Position numbers and translations under genes: made by a program. Source: Kribbella jejuensis (lineage in GTDB: Bacteria > Actinomycetota > Actinomycetes > Propionibacteriales > Kribbellaceae). Taken from it: DNA of 64,000 bases. The notes beneath the pieces are model-generated. The model was not told the origin of the DNA, ran no database searches, and saw only the letters and a program-made list of their open reading frames with translations. Below, piece by piece: positions 1-8,231 of this stretch (the first letter of the stretch is position 1; each line of letters begins with the position of its first letter). The stretch is from positions 1,116,001 to 1,180,000 of the forward strand of contig NZ_VFMM01000002.1 of the NCBI RefSeq assembly GCF_006715085.1, in the 5' to 3' direction.

Positions 1-229
1 CCCTGATGAGGTGCTCGCAGGCGATCTGCTCGAGGTCTTCGTCGTCGATGCCGCGGCCACGGAAGCGACGGGCGAGGGTGCGCGCGAGCGGCATTCCGGC
101 GGCTACCGCCTGGTCGAGCAGTTCTTGGCGGCGTCGGCCACGGGCGGAGTGGGCGGATCGGAGGAGGCCTTCCAGTACGACGGCTTCGTCAGCGCGCGAC
201 CGGGAGTGTGCGACTGGGCCACATGACAT
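1..229 (-). CDS. SigB/SigF-type sigma-70 factor, N-terminal part (runs off left edge)
   Basis: Reading the minus strand from an ATG at 229 gives 76 codons open to the window edge. Residues ~30-76 read LLDQAVAAGMPLARTLARRF then a GIDDEDLEQIACEHL stretch. This is the region 1.2/2.1 pattern of SigB/SigF/SigG-type alternative sigma factors, where the usual form is a P-LA-RFR-RG-DDLQVA pattern. An AGGAAA ribosome-binding site lies about six bases before the ATG and supports the start. A sigma-B-like promoter lies upstream. The rest of the gene is outside the window, so the subgroup (stress, osmotic or developmental) cannot be decided. Confidence 0.8.
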   Translation of the reverse strand, partial: MSCGPVAHSRSRADEAVVLEGLLRSAHSARGRRRQELLDQAVAAGMPLARTLARRFRGRGIDDEDLEQIACEHLIR

Positions 230-301
230 TGTGGTTTCCTGACAGGATCGGCCCCGGCAAGCTACGGCACACCCTTGTACCACCACCGGGACATTGTCCG
301 A

Positions 302-326
302 GTACCCAGCCGTACACAACCGAACC
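302..326 (-). promoter_or_regulatory. Sigma-B-type promoter upstream of the sigma gene
   Basis: On the minus strand GGTT (326-323) is followed after 15 bases by GGGTAC (307-302). This matches the published Streptomyces sigma-B consensus GNNT-N14-16-GGGTAC/T. It lies about 73 bp before the ATG at 229, leaving a leader of roughly 65 bases. The sequence match is direct. That the downstream sigma factor reads its own promoter is inference from the known autoregulation of such genes. Confidence 0.6.
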
Positions 327-395
327 TGGCCTCACAGCCGTTGCTCAGAACGCCGAACCGCGTTTCCACCTGCTGCCGGCGGGAACCGCGCCGTC

Positions 396-647
396 ATGCC
401 GAACCGGGTGGTGTGGACAGCCGAGGCGACGCGGGAGTTGTCGGTCGCGATACACAGTCATGGTCCCGCCGAGGTGGCGCAGCTGATTTCGGCGTTGGAG
501 CACAAGTGCCTGCGGCCGGGACACGGGCGACCGGACCAGGACGCGCAGCTGGTCATGTGCGTCGAGCAACTGAGTGCGGTCTACCACCTGATCGGCGCCG
601 GTACGGCGATCGAGGTTCTCGAGGTGCGGCGGAAGGGACAGGTATGA
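396..647 (+). CDS. Small hypothetical protein, weakly RelE/ParE-like
   Basis: An 83-residue protein starting MPNRVVWTAEATRELS and ending in EVLEVRRKGQV. The opening strand and helix and the terminal VRRK strand recall the RelE/ParE toxin fold, but no catalytic signature is clear and no antitoxin gene sits beside it. The ATG at 396 is preferred over upstream starts because the sequence before it does not look coding. The stop overlaps the start of the next gene in an ATGA, so the two are probably translated together. Function is unknown; it could equally be a small regulator of the downstream epimerase. Confidence 0.55.
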   Translation: MPNRVVWTAEATRELSVAIHSHGPAEVAQLISALEHKCLRPGHGRPDQDAQLVMCVEQLSAVYHLIGAGTAIEVLEVRRKGQV

Positions 648-1612
648 AGCAGCAGCACGTCGTGGTGACGGGTGGCGCGGGTTTTGTCGGCAGTCATCTG
701 TGTGAGCGGTTGATCGCGGACGGCCATCGGGTCACCTGCCTGGACAATTTCCTGACCAGCACCCCCGACAACCTCGCCGGATTCGCCGCGCATCCGGATT
801 TCTCCTTCGTCCGCTGCGATCTGACCGAGTTCCTGCACGTCCCGGGACCGGTGGACCTGGTCCTGCACTTCGCCAGCCCGGCGTCGCCGATCGACTACCT
901 GAAGCTGCCGATCCAGACCCTCAAGGTCGGCGCGATCGGCACCTGGCACGCGCTCGGGCTGGCCAAGGAGAAGGGCGCCCGGTTCCTGCTCGCCAGTACC
1001 TCGGAGGTGTACGGCGACCCGCAGGTGCACCCGCAGCCCGAGGAGTACTGGGGGCACGTCAACCCGCTCGGTCCGCGCGGCGTGTACGACGAGGCCAAGC
1101 GGTACGCCGAGGCGCTCACGACGGCGTACCGGACCAGCGAAGGCCTCGACACCGCGATCGTGCGGATCTTCAACACCTACGGCCCGAGGATGCGGCCGGC
1201 CGACGGGCGGGCGATTCCGACGTTCGTCCGGCAGGCCCTCGCCGGTGAGCCGCTGACCGTGGCCGGGGACGGCAGCCAGACCCGATCCGTGTGCTTCGTG
1301 TCCGACACCGTGGAAGGCGTCCTCCGGTTGGCGTTCAGCGAGCTGCCGGGGCCGGTGAACATCGGGAATCCGGACGAACGGACCGTGCTCGCGATCGCCC
1401 AGGACGTCCTCGCGCTGACCGGCTCGGTATCCGGGATCGAGTTCGTCGAGCGACCGCAGGACGATCCGAAGGTACGGCGTCCGGACACCACCAAGGCGCG
1501 CGAGCTGCTCGGCTGGGAACCGCGGGTGGGCTGGCGCGACGGGCTCAAGCAGACCGTTGACTGGTTCCGGACAGCTGTGCCCACGCAGTCTGCAGCACTT
1601 CACGGACGCTGA
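644..1612 (+). CDS. NAD-dependent epimerase/dehydratase, UDP-glucuronate decarboxylase-like
   Basis: A 322-residue extended SDR. The Rossmann motif GGAGFVGSHL lies at residues 9-18, an FASPASPIDY stretch at about 80, and the catalytic YxxxK (VYDEAKRYAE) at about 147. NTYGPRM and the DGRAIP loop follow. The ASPASP segment and overall length fit UDP-xylose synthase (UXS), which oxidises and decarboxylates UDP-glucuronate to UDP-xylose; dTDP-glucose dehydratase-like relatives are the alternative. The ATG overlaps the stop of the small gene before it. The 3' end overlaps the convergent glycosyltransferase gene by 68 bp. It probably supplies a nucleotide sugar to the adjacent glycan cluster, which is inference from position. 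Confidence 0.8.
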   Translation: MKQQHVVVTGGAGFVGSHLCERLIADGHRVTCLDNFLTSTPDNLAGFAAHPDFSFVRCDLTEFLHVPGPVDLVLHFASPASPIDYLKLPIQTLKVGAIGTWHALGLAKEKGARFLLASTSEVYGDPQVHPQPEEYWGHVNPLGPRGVYDEAKRYAEALTTAYRTSEGLDTAIVRIFNTYGPRMRPADGRAIPTFVRQALAGEPLTVAGDGSQTRSVCFVSDTVEGVLRLAFSELPGPVNIGNPDERTVLAIAQDVLALTGSVSGIEFVERPQDDPKVRRPDTTKARELLGWEPRVGWRDGLKQTVDWFRTAVPTQSAALHGR

Positions 1613-2465
1613 TTCCGAGCAGCGAAGGATCCGGTTCGCTGCCGTGCGGATCGCCCAGCGGGCCGCGGTGATAGAGCACCGCATGCAGATGATGGTCGAT
1701 CGCGGGCCCCCACAGCTCCGGCGGTACCGGGCCGAACAGGGTCACCGACGGCGTCCGGGTCGCAGTCGCCAGATGTGCGACTCCTGTGTCCCCGCTGAGT
1801 ACCAGGCGCGCCGATCCGACCAGTTCTGCGAGTACGTCGAGCGGTAGGCCACCACTCGAGTCCCGGGCTCCCGACGCCCGGGCGATCTGCGCACACAGCT
1901 CGCGTTCCGACCCGGTGAGCAGAACGTCTTCGCCATCCGCGAGCAGGGCACGGGCGACCGCCGTCCACCGCTCCGGCGGCCACCGTCGCGCCTCGGACGC
2001 CGCGCTCGGATGTAGTACGACGCCGGACCGATGTGGCGCGCCCGATGTCAGCCGCAGATCGTCAGCGGTGCAGTTCCCGCCGATGTCGCACACGAGCCGG
2101 CACCACCGATCGACCTCGTGTTCGTACGTCTGCCAGTACGACTTGCTGCGATACCCGGCCTCGACGCAGTCGAAGGCGATCAACTCGTCCGGACGGCCGT
2201 CCAGCAGCAGCCGATGACTCTGCGGTCCTCGCCCGTGCAGGTTGACGGCCACATGACGTCCGATCCGCGGCAGCGCCTCGAGCCCGCCGGCAGGTACGAC
2301 GTCGTCCACTACGCCGAGCCCCGACAGCCAGCGGCCCAACGGCCCGCTGGTTGCCAAGAGCAACGGCTGGTCCGGCCACAGCCGCCGGAGCCCCCGCAGC
2401 GCGGGGACTCCGGTCAGCGCGTCGCCGAGGCCGAGCGCTCGCAGGGCCAGGACGGGAACGGTCAC
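1545..2465 (-). CDS. GT9 glycosyltransferase (ADP-heptose:heptosyltransferase-like)
   Basis: A 306-residue protein from a GTG at 2465 that overlaps the stop of the upstream SDR gene. The N-terminus VPVLALRALGLGDALTGVPA matches the GT9 pattern (I-R--GDVL---P--). The second domain carries VVLHPSAASEARRWPPERW and SGDTGVAHLATATRTPSVTLFGP, the conserved nucleotide-sugar site of heptosyltransferases. GT9 enzymes transfer heptose from ADP-heptose in LPS core synthesis. Here, with heptose synthesis genes upstream, it likely transfers heptose (or a related sugar) to a cell-surface or secreted glycan. It is the last gene of the cluster and converges on, and overlaps, the epimerase gene. Confidence 0.82.
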   Translation of the reverse strand: MTVPVLALRALGLGDALTGVPALRGLRRLWPDQPLLLATSGPLGRWLSGLGVVDDVVPAGGLEALPRIGRHVAVNLHGRGPQSHRLLLDGRPDELIAFDCVEAGYRSKSYWQTYEHEVDRWCRLVCDIGGNCTADDLRLTSGAPHRSGVVLHPSAASEARRWPPERWTAVARALLADGEDVLLTGSERELCAQIARASGARDSSGGLPLDVLAELVGSARLVLSGDTGVAHLATATRTPSVTLFGPVPPELWGPAIDHHLHAVLYHRGPLGDPHGSEPDPSLLGISVREVLQTAWAQLSGTSQRSA

Positions 2466-3148
2466 GGCCAGGACGGCTCGACCGACGGGCAGATGACCAG
2501 CTCGCGGATCTCGACGTTCGTGGGCTGGCTCAGCGCGAAGACGATCGTGTCCGCGACCACCTCGGGATCGTTCAGCATCGCGTCGGCGCCGGGTTTGTAC
2601 TGGTCCGGGCGGCCGTCGAAGAAGCTGGTCCGCATCCCGCCGGGAACGATCATCGTGACGCCGATCCGGCCGGCGGTCTCGACCGCGAGGGCGCGGGTGA
2701 ACCCGACCACGCCGAACTTCGAGGCGCAGTACGCCGTCGCGTCGCTCAACGCGCGCAGCCCGAGCGTGGACGCGATCGTCACCAGCCGGCCGTGCGTCGG
2801 CTCGAGCCGCGGTACCGCCGCCCGCGCGACAGCCGCCGTACCGATCAGGTCGACGGTCACGACCCGGACCCAGTCGTCGAGCGGAACCTCTTCGAGTTTT
2901 CCGCACGAGTCGATGCCCGCGGCCGTCACGACACCGGTCAGTGGACCGATCAGGTCTTCGGCCCGGGCGACCGCGGGTTCGGCGGCGTGCGGGTCCGCGA
3001 GATCCACCTCGACCCACGGAACGCTGTCGTCCGCCGGTCGCTGCCGGTCGAGCGCGACCGCGGTCCCGCCGTTCTTCTGTACGGCGCGAACCACCGCCGC
3101 GCCGAGGCCACTGGAGCCGCCGGTGACGGCCACTCTTTGCAGGCTCAT
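2462..3148 (-). CDS. Short-chain dehydrogenase/reductase
   Basis: A 228-residue classical SDR: TGGSSGLGAAVV at residues 9-20, the active-site Tyr-Lys in AYCASKFGVVGF at about 143-154, and the GGMRTSFF loop after it. It starts at ATG 3148, overlapping the stop of hldE, and ends overlapping the GT9 start. Such enzymes oxidise or reduce hydroxyl groups with NAD(P). In this cluster it could modify a heptose or another sugar precursor. It is not an HldD-type epimerase, which is an extended SDR about 310 residues long. The substrate is not predictable from sequence. Confidence 0.8.
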   Translation of the reverse strand: MSLQRVAVTGGSSGLGAAVVRAVQKNGGTAVALDRQRPADDSVPWVEVDLADPHAAEPAVARAEDLIGPLTGVVTAAGIDSCGKLEEVPLDDWVRVVTVDLIGTAAVARAAVPRLEPTHGRLVTIASTLGLRALSDATAYCASKFGVVGFTRALAVETAGRIGVTMIVPGGMRTSFFDGRPDQYKPGADAMLNDPEVVADTIVFALSQPTNVEIRELVICPSVEPSWP

Positions 3149-4497
3149 CCGATCTTCCTTCCGTCGAGGATCGCGCTGGTCGACCGGCCGTCCAGGTACG
3201 GTACGACGACCACGCGGCCGCCCCAGCTCTTCACAATCTGTGCCTCGGGCAACTGTTCGCCCGCGTAGTCGCCGCCCTTGACCCAGACGTCCGGCCGCAA
3301 CTGGTCCAGGAGCTCGCACGGATCGTTGCCCCCGAAGACGGCGACCGCGTCGACCTCGCGGAGTGACCGCAGCACCCGGCAGCGGTCCGCGATCGGGTTC
3401 ACCGGACGATCGGCGCCCTTCAGACGCTGGACGCTGGCGTCGGAGTTCACCAGGACGACCAGGGCGTCGCCGAGCCGGCGAGCAGCCTGCAGGCAGGCGA
3501 TGTGGCCGGCGTGCAGGACGTCGAAGCATCCGCCGGTCGCGACCACCGTCCCACCGGTGGCATGCACCCGCCGGATCAGCTCGCCCGCGTCGAGCTCGCG
3601 AACCGCGGTCGCGTCCGGCGCAGCGGTCGCGTTCACACCACCGGCGCGCAGCCAGGCCGCCGTGTCGTCGACGGCGTCCTGGATCGCGGTCCGGACAACG
3701 GCTCCGGCTCCGAGCCGAGCCGCGACAGTTGCCGCGAACCGGTCGCCGGCGCCGCACGCGTCGCCGTGATGCTCGAACGGGCTCGGCGTGAACGAGACCG
3801 GTCCGCTGGAAGCGGTGAAGACGCCGTTCGGCCCGTCGGTGATCGCGACCGCCCACGCCTGCCACAGGTCCCGGAGTTGTCCGGCGAGTTCGTCGAGCGG
3901 CGCCCGCGGGTCCGGGCCGAACGCCCGGGCTTCCGAGGTGTTGGGCGTGACCAGGGTGAGACCCGGTACCGGCGTACCGCCGCGTGGGTGCGGGTCCCAG
4001 ACCATCGCTCGTTGGCTGGCCCACCGGTGCAGGACCGAACGGATGCCCGGATGCGTGGTGAGACCGCCGGCGTAGTCCGAGACGAGGACCGCGTCGGCAT
4101 CCTCCAGCTCTGCTTCGAGCAGCGTGAGGTCAGGGTCGTCGGAGATCTCGGCAGCCGCTTCGATGTCCATCCGCAACACGGACTGGCCATTGCTGCGGAT
4201 TCGTGTCTTGCACCGAGTCCCGGGCGCGGTGGCGATCTGGGTCACTGTGAGCCGGTCGGTCAGCAGTGCGGACAGCCGCTTGGCCGGCTCGTCGTCGGCG
4301 AGTGCGGTCACCAACCGGACCTCGACGTCCGGACGGTTCGCGAGCTGGATCGCCGCAAGACCGGCGCCGCCGGCACGCTCCGCCACGGTACCGACCTCGA
4401 CGACCGGAACAGGTGCGTCGGGGGCGACCCGGTGGACATCGCCCTCGATGTCCCGGTCGAGCAGTACGTCGCCGATCACCACAACGCGAACGATCAT
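3145..4497 (-). CDS. hldE: Bifunctional heptose-7-P kinase / heptose-1-P nucleotidyltransferase (HldE-like)
   Basis: A 450-residue two-domain protein. Residues 1-~310 are a PfkB/ribokinase fold: GDVLLDRD near the N-terminus, a GGAGLAAIQLA stretch at about 50, and DACGAGDRFAATVAARLG containing the catalytic Asp. Residues ~325-450 are a cytidylyltransferase-like domain with GGCFDVLHAGHIACLQAARR, whose HAGH is the nucleotide-binding signature. This order is that of HldE (RfaE), which phosphorylates D-glycero-D-manno-heptose 7-phosphate at C1 and later adenylylates the 1-phosphate. The ATG at 4497 overlaps the gmhA stop. Actinobacteria often encode separate or GDP-type enzymes; ADP specificity is inferred from the fused architecture only. 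Confidence 0.87.
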   Translation of the reverse strand: MIVRVVVIGDVLLDRDIEGDVHRVAPDAPVPVVEVGTVAERAGGAGLAAIQLANRPDVEVRLVTALADDEPAKRLSALLTDRLTVTQIATAPGTRCKTRIRSNGQSVLRMDIEAAAEISDDPDLTLLEAELEDADAVLVSDYAGGLTTHPGIRSVLHRWASQRAMVWDPHPRGGTPVPGLTLVTPNTSEARAFGPDPRAPLDELAGQLRDLWQAWAVAITDGPNGVFTASSGPVSFTPSPFEHHGDACGAGDRFAATVAARLGAGAVVRTAIQDAVDDTAAWLRAGGVNATAAPDATAVRELDAGELIRRVHATGGTVVATGGCFDVLHAGHIACLQAARRLGDALVVLVNSDASVQRLKGADRPVNPIADRCRVLRSLREVDAVAVFGGNDPCELLDQLRPDVWVKGGDYAGEQLPEAQIVKSWGGRVVVVPYLDGRSTSAILDGRKIG

Positions 4498-5099
4498 CGG
4501 GGCACCTCCTGGATTCGTGCCGGGCCGTCGGCCCAGTGCCGCTCGGTGGCGGCGCACAGGGCATGGATCGCGACCAGTTGGACCTCCTGGACCGCGGTCG
4601 GCGCCGGGGTGTCGATCGCCAGTACGTCGTCGGCGGTGTCGCCGAGCGGATTGGGCCGCGGGCCGGTCATCGCCCACACGTCGATGTCGTACTCCCGCGC
4701 CGTCGCGGCGGCCCCGAGCAGGTTCGCGCTCCGGCCGCTGGTGGACAGCAGCAGGAGCACGTCGCCGGTCCGGCCGTGCGCCTGGACCTGACGCGCGAAC
4801 ACGTCCTGCTGACCGAAGTCGTTGCCGATCGCGGTCAGGCTCGAGGTCTCGGCGTGCAGGGCGATCGCGGGTAACGCCCGGCGGTCCATCTCGAACCGGC
4901 CGACCAGCTCGGCGGTCAGGTGCTGGGCCTCGGCCGCGCTGCCACCGTTGCCGGCGACGAGCAAACGTCGTCCTGCCGCGAAACCGGCCGACAATTGGCT
5001 CGCCCAACGTTCCAGCCGATCCTGCTGCTCCGCCAGGCTCCGCAGGCCGGTGTCCAGGTGCTCGAGATGGGTGTCGAGGACCCCGAATCCGACGCTCAT
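4494..5099 (-). CDS. gmhA: Sedoheptulose 7-phosphate isomerase (GmhA)
   Basis: A 201-residue SIS-domain protein. VAGNGGSAAEAQHLTAELVG at about 49-68, a SSLTAIGNDFGQQDVFARQV segment at about 86-105, and LLLSTSGRSANLL at about 115-127 are the phosphosugar-binding signatures of GmhA. The enzyme converts sedoheptulose 7-phosphate into D-glycero-D-manno-heptose 7-phosphate, the first committed step of nucleotide-heptose synthesis. Length and motifs match the family. Its start overlaps the stop of the GT4 gene and its stop overlaps hldE, so the isomerase and kinase are translationally coupled. Confidence 0.9.
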   Translation of the reverse strand: MSVGFGVLDTHLEHLDTGLRSLAEQQDRLERWASQLSAGFAAGRRLLVAGNGGSAAEAQHLTAELVGRFEMDRRALPAIALHAETSSLTAIGNDFGQQDVFARQVQAHGRTGDVLLLLSTSGRSANLLGAAATAREYDIDVWAMTGPRPNPLGDTADDVLAIDTPAPTAVQEVQLVAIHALCAATERHWADGPARIQEVPR

Positions 5100-6298
5100 C
5101 GGGACCTCTCACTGGTGACCGGCGCGACGATCCGCCGGTACACGTTCTCGGTGGCTTCGGCGACCTTGGGCCAGGTGTAGTTCTCGGCGATCCGGGCCCG
5201 CCCGGCCCGGCCGAGGGCTTCCCGGCGGCCCGGGTCCGCGAGCAACTCGCGCAGTACTTCCGCGAGCCGGTGCGGATCGCGGGGTGGTACGTGAATTCCG
5301 GTCCTGCCGTCCACGACAGTGTCGAGCAGTCCACCGACAGCGGCGCCGACGACCGGTTTGCCGCAGGCCATCGCCTCCAGCGGCACAATACCGAACGGCT
5401 CGTACCAGGGTGTGCAGGCAACGACATCGGCGGACCCGAGCAGCGCGGGCACCTGGTCGCGGGGGATCGGTCCGATCAGCGACACCCGATCGGACAGTCC
5501 GTTGCGCTCGGCAACGGCCCGCAACCGGCGGACCTCGGGATCGTCGTCGAAGCCGGTGGCCGGGCCGCCGGCCACGACGAGTTCGGCGTCCGGCAGCTCG
5601 GCGAGCGCCTCGATCACCGTGTCGACACCCTTCCGCTCGACCAGCCGGCCGAGCGAGACGACGCGACCGCCGCTGTGCCGCCACCATCGGCCGTCCGGCG
5701 CGGTCGGCGGAAAGTCGTCGACTCCACACGGGACCACGTGCAGCGTCTCGGCGCGGCAGCCGAGGTCGAGCAGCTCGCGGACCTCTTCGGTCGCGGTGGC
5801 GATCACCGCGTCCGACTCGAGCGCGATCCGGCGTTCCAAGGCGACCCGCTCGGCCGGGCTGGTGTCCCTGGCGCCCTGGTGACGACGCTTGACCACACCG
5901 AGGGCGTGGAACGTCTGCGCCGAGGCGAACGGGACGTGCTGACGAGCCACGATGGCGGCGACCCCCGACATCCAGAAATGCGAATGCACCACCTCGGGTG
6001 CGCCGGTGATCCAGCGCCGGGCGAGCCAGTCGCCGAAGTCCGGCATGTACGGCAGCAGCTCGTCCTTCGGGATCGGCTGCGGCGGACCGGCCGGGACGTG
6101 GATCACCTCGACGCCGGGCGAGAGCGTGACCTGTTCCGCGCTCTCGGTGCCGTCCCGGCGGGTGTAGACCTCGACCGTGTGGCCGCGGTCGGCCAGGGCA
6201 CGGGAGAGTGCCGCGAGGTGGACGTTCTGGCCGCCGGCGTCGGCGCCGCCGATCACGGCGAGCGGGCTCGCGTGTTCGGAGATCATCGCGATCCTCAT
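5096..6298 (-). CDS. GT4-type glycosyltransferase
   Basis: A 400-residue GT-B glycosyltransferase. The N-terminus MRIAMISEHASPLAVIGGAD then AGGQNVHLAALSRALADRGH is typical of GT4 enzymes (sucrose-synthase/MshA-like). The donor site appears as VVSLGRLVERKGVDTVIEAL and EPFGIVPLEAMACGKPVVG, containing the E-x7-E motif. A GGAGGT sits directly before an ATG at 6304 and about six bases before the ATG at 6298, so 6298 is the better start. It is coupled by 4-bp overlaps on both sides. It probably adds a hexose or similar sugar to the same glycan as the heptosyltransferases; donor and acceptor are unknown. Confidence 0.85.
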   Translation of the reverse strand: MRIAMISEHASPLAVIGGADAGGQNVHLAALSRALADRGHTVEVYTRRDGTESAEQVTLSPGVEVIHVPAGPPQPIPKDELLPYMPDFGDWLARRWITGAPEVVHSHFWMSGVAAIVARQHVPFASAQTFHALGVVKRRHQGARDTSPAERVALERRIALESDAVIATATEEVRELLDLGCRAETLHVVPCGVDDFPPTAPDGRWWRHSGGRVVSLGRLVERKGVDTVIEALAELPDAELVVAGGPATGFDDDPEVRRLRAVAERNGLSDRVSLIGPIPRDQVPALLGSADVVACTPWYEPFGIVPLEAMACGKPVVGAAVGGLLDTVVDGRTGIHVPPRDPHRLAEVLRELLADPGRREALGRAGRARIAENYTWPKVAEATENVYRRIVAPVTSERSR

Positions 6299-7242
6299 CG
6301 GCATACCTCCTTCAGGACGTGGTCCCAGTCGTCGAGAAAGCGTCCGAGCCCGAAGCGGCGCAGGGCGTGTTCGCGGGCCGCCAGGCCGTACTGCCGGGCC
6401 TCGTCGTGATCGATCCGCCAGCGCAGCGCAGTGCGGGTGAGGACGGTGGGATCCGACGAGACGACCCCGGCTGCGGGCGGTACGGACTCGGGTGCCGCGG
6501 TCGTCGCGTTCACCAGAACGGGACAGCCCAGCGTCATCGCTTCGACGAGTGACAGCCCGAGACTCGTCCAGCGGTAGGGATGCAGGTAAGCGAAGTGCTC
6601 GGCCATCCGGTCGTGCAGTTCGCTCTGGGACAGGTCCGCCGTCGTCGCGAAGTCGTCGGGCAGTTCGTCGGAGCCCATGCCGTACACGCTGACCGGTACG
6701 TGGTGGGCAATGGTCTGCGCGAGGTCCATCCCGGCGACGCGCCACCGGCGTACCGGCTCGTTGACCGCGGCCGCGAGCGAATCGATGCGGCCGGTGTAGC
6801 GGTAGCCGTAGTCCGGTACGCCGTGCTCGATCATCAGCGCCGGAGCGCGGCCGTTGTCCCACATCATCCGGTTGAACTCGGTGACGTGCACGATCGGGAC
6901 GTCGTTGCGTGCGGCCAGCGGATGCTGCCAGTCGTTGATGTCGCCGCGGGGAGTGTTGTGTTCGACGTACACGGCGGGTACGCCGTACCGCCCGGTCGAC
7001 CGGCCGCTCCACTGCTGGAAGAGCGCGAGCTCGTGCGGTCGCTGCAGGACGACGACGTCGATCTCCGTCTCCGGCAACTCTGCCGGGCTCACCTCACGGA
7101 CCGAGGAGGGCCACGGATAGGTCTCGGCGCGGCCACGCCCGTCCGGCCCGCGGTCCGGCAGCACCGGGACGAGATAGTCGTGGTTGCCCTGGACGAACGA
7201 CGTCATCCATGCGGCATGGACATGCCAGGCCAGGATTCTCAC
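6295..7242 (-). CDS. Glycosyltransferase (GT1/GT4-like)
   Basis: A 315-residue protein from a GTG at 7242 that overlaps the preceding stop, with GAGGAGG upstream. The first half holds VRILAWHVHAAWMTSFVQGN and a HVTEFNRMMWDNGRAP segment with IEHGVPDYGYRYTG. The second half has FAYLHPYRWTSLGLSLVEAM followed by TLGCPVL, an acceptor/donor pocket like that of GT4 enzymes. It resembles short actinobacterial glycosyltransferases that accompany heptose clusters. The overlap with both neighbours places it in the same operon. Specific sugar and linkage cannot be read from the sequence. Confidence 0.72.
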   Translation of the reverse strand: MRILAWHVHAAWMTSFVQGNHDYLVPVLPDRGPDGRGRAETYPWPSSVREVSPAELPETEIDVVVLQRPHELALFQQWSGRSTGRYGVPAVYVEHNTPRGDINDWQHPLAARNDVPIVHVTEFNRMMWDNGRAPALMIEHGVPDYGYRYTGRIDSLAAAVNEPVRRWRVAGMDLAQTIAHHVPVSVYGMGSDELPDDFATTADLSQSELHDRMAEHFAYLHPYRWTSLGLSLVEAMTLGCPVLVNATTAAPESVPPAAGVVSSDPTVLTRTALRWRIDHDEARQYGLAAREHALRRFGLGRFLDDWDHVLKEVCR

Positions 7243-8231
7243 GCGACCTCCTCGACGAGTTTGTGGACCGCGGCGACGGCCTCTTCGATCGGTACGGCGT
7301 CCAGGCACGGATGGCCGGGAACGGGGCATTGCCTGGCGCGGCTGTCCCGGCACGCCGCCTGTTGGTCACCGAGCACGACGCACGGCACCTTCCACGGCGC
7401 CCAGCGGTCGAGCGGTACGACAGGTGCGAACAGCGACACGACCGGAGTGGCGACCGCGGCCGCCAGATGGGCGGGACCGGTATTGCCGACCACGACACAG
7501 TCCGCGCCGTCCAGGATCGCCGCGAGTTCGGGATACCGGGTCTTCCCGCCGAGATCCACACCGTTGCTGCCAGCAACGAACCTGGTCAGCTCGCGTTCGG
7601 TAGCGGTGCCGGTCACCCAGACCTGGTGGCCCTCGGCGGTCAATGCGGCTACCAAGGCCCGGAACCACCGCGGACTCGCCGTTCGGGCGGGAACGGACGC
7701 GCCCGGATGGACGACGACGTACTTGGCGTCCGGGGCCGGGAGCAAGCGTTTGACCCGCAGCGCTCCGTCGTCGCCGGCCGGCAGGTCGTAGCCCGCGGCG
7801 CGGACCAGGTCGAGTCCGCGGTCGACCTCGTGGCTGGGCGGGGGATGGTTGCGCAGGTCGAGCAATGAGCCGGGGTAGTCCTCACAGTTCGCCGCGATGT
7901 AGCGCAGCCCGGCCAGCCGCAGGACGAATGCCATCGGCAACGGACCCTGATGGAACGAGGTGAGCACGAAGCCGGCGCCGAGGTGTTCGAGTGCCAGCGC
8001 GTCGATCAGCGTGTTCACCGACCGGCGGTCGACCTTCGGCGGGTCGAAGCCGGTCCACGGGCACGGCCACACGAGTACGTCGTGAACGCCCGGTAGCTGC
8101 CGGGCCGCCTGTTCGCCGGTCGGGGAGACGAGCAGGACGACGCGATCGGTGGTTGCCAGCGCGCGTACTGCCGGGCCTGCCAGCAGCACATCGCCGTCGT
8201 TGTCCATCCGGGCGACCAGCACCGTCTTCAT
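7239..8231 (-). CDS. Second GT9 heptosyltransferase-like glycosyltransferase
   Basis: A 330-residue GT9 protein. The N-terminus MKTVLVARMDNDGDVLLAGP and the C-terminal half with YVVVHPGASVPARTASPRWF and VVVGNTGPAHLAAAVATPVV show both halves of the family's donor site. A Cys-rich tail (QQAACRDSRARQCPVPGHPC) resembles that in heptosyltransferases of the WaaF/RfaF type. It differs clearly from the GT9 protein at the end of the cluster, so two distinct heptosyl-type transfers are likely. The gene overlaps both neighbours by 4 bp. Confidence 0.83.
   Translation of the reverse strand: MKTVLVARMDNDGDVLLAGPAVRALATTDRVVLLVSPTGEQAARQLPGVHDVLVWPCPWTGFDPPKVDRRSVNTLIDALALEHLGAGFVLTSFHQGPLPMAFVLRLAGLRYIAANCEDYPGSLLDLRNHPPPSHEVDRGLDLVRAAGYDLPAGDDGALRVKRLLPAPDAKYVVVHPGASVPARTASPRWFRALVAALTAEGHQVWVTGTATERELTRFVAGSNGVDLGGKTRYPELAAILDGADCVVVGNTGPAHLAAAVATPVVSLFAPVVPLDRWAPWKVPCVVLGDQQAACRDSRARQCPVPGHPCLDAVPIEEAVAAVHKLVEEVA

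Noticed and set aside
2462..4024. Upstream extension of the SDR frame to 520 residues
   Set aside because: The extension is Arg/Pro/Gly-rich antisense-like sequence inside hldE; the SDR glycine motif begins directly after ATG 3148.
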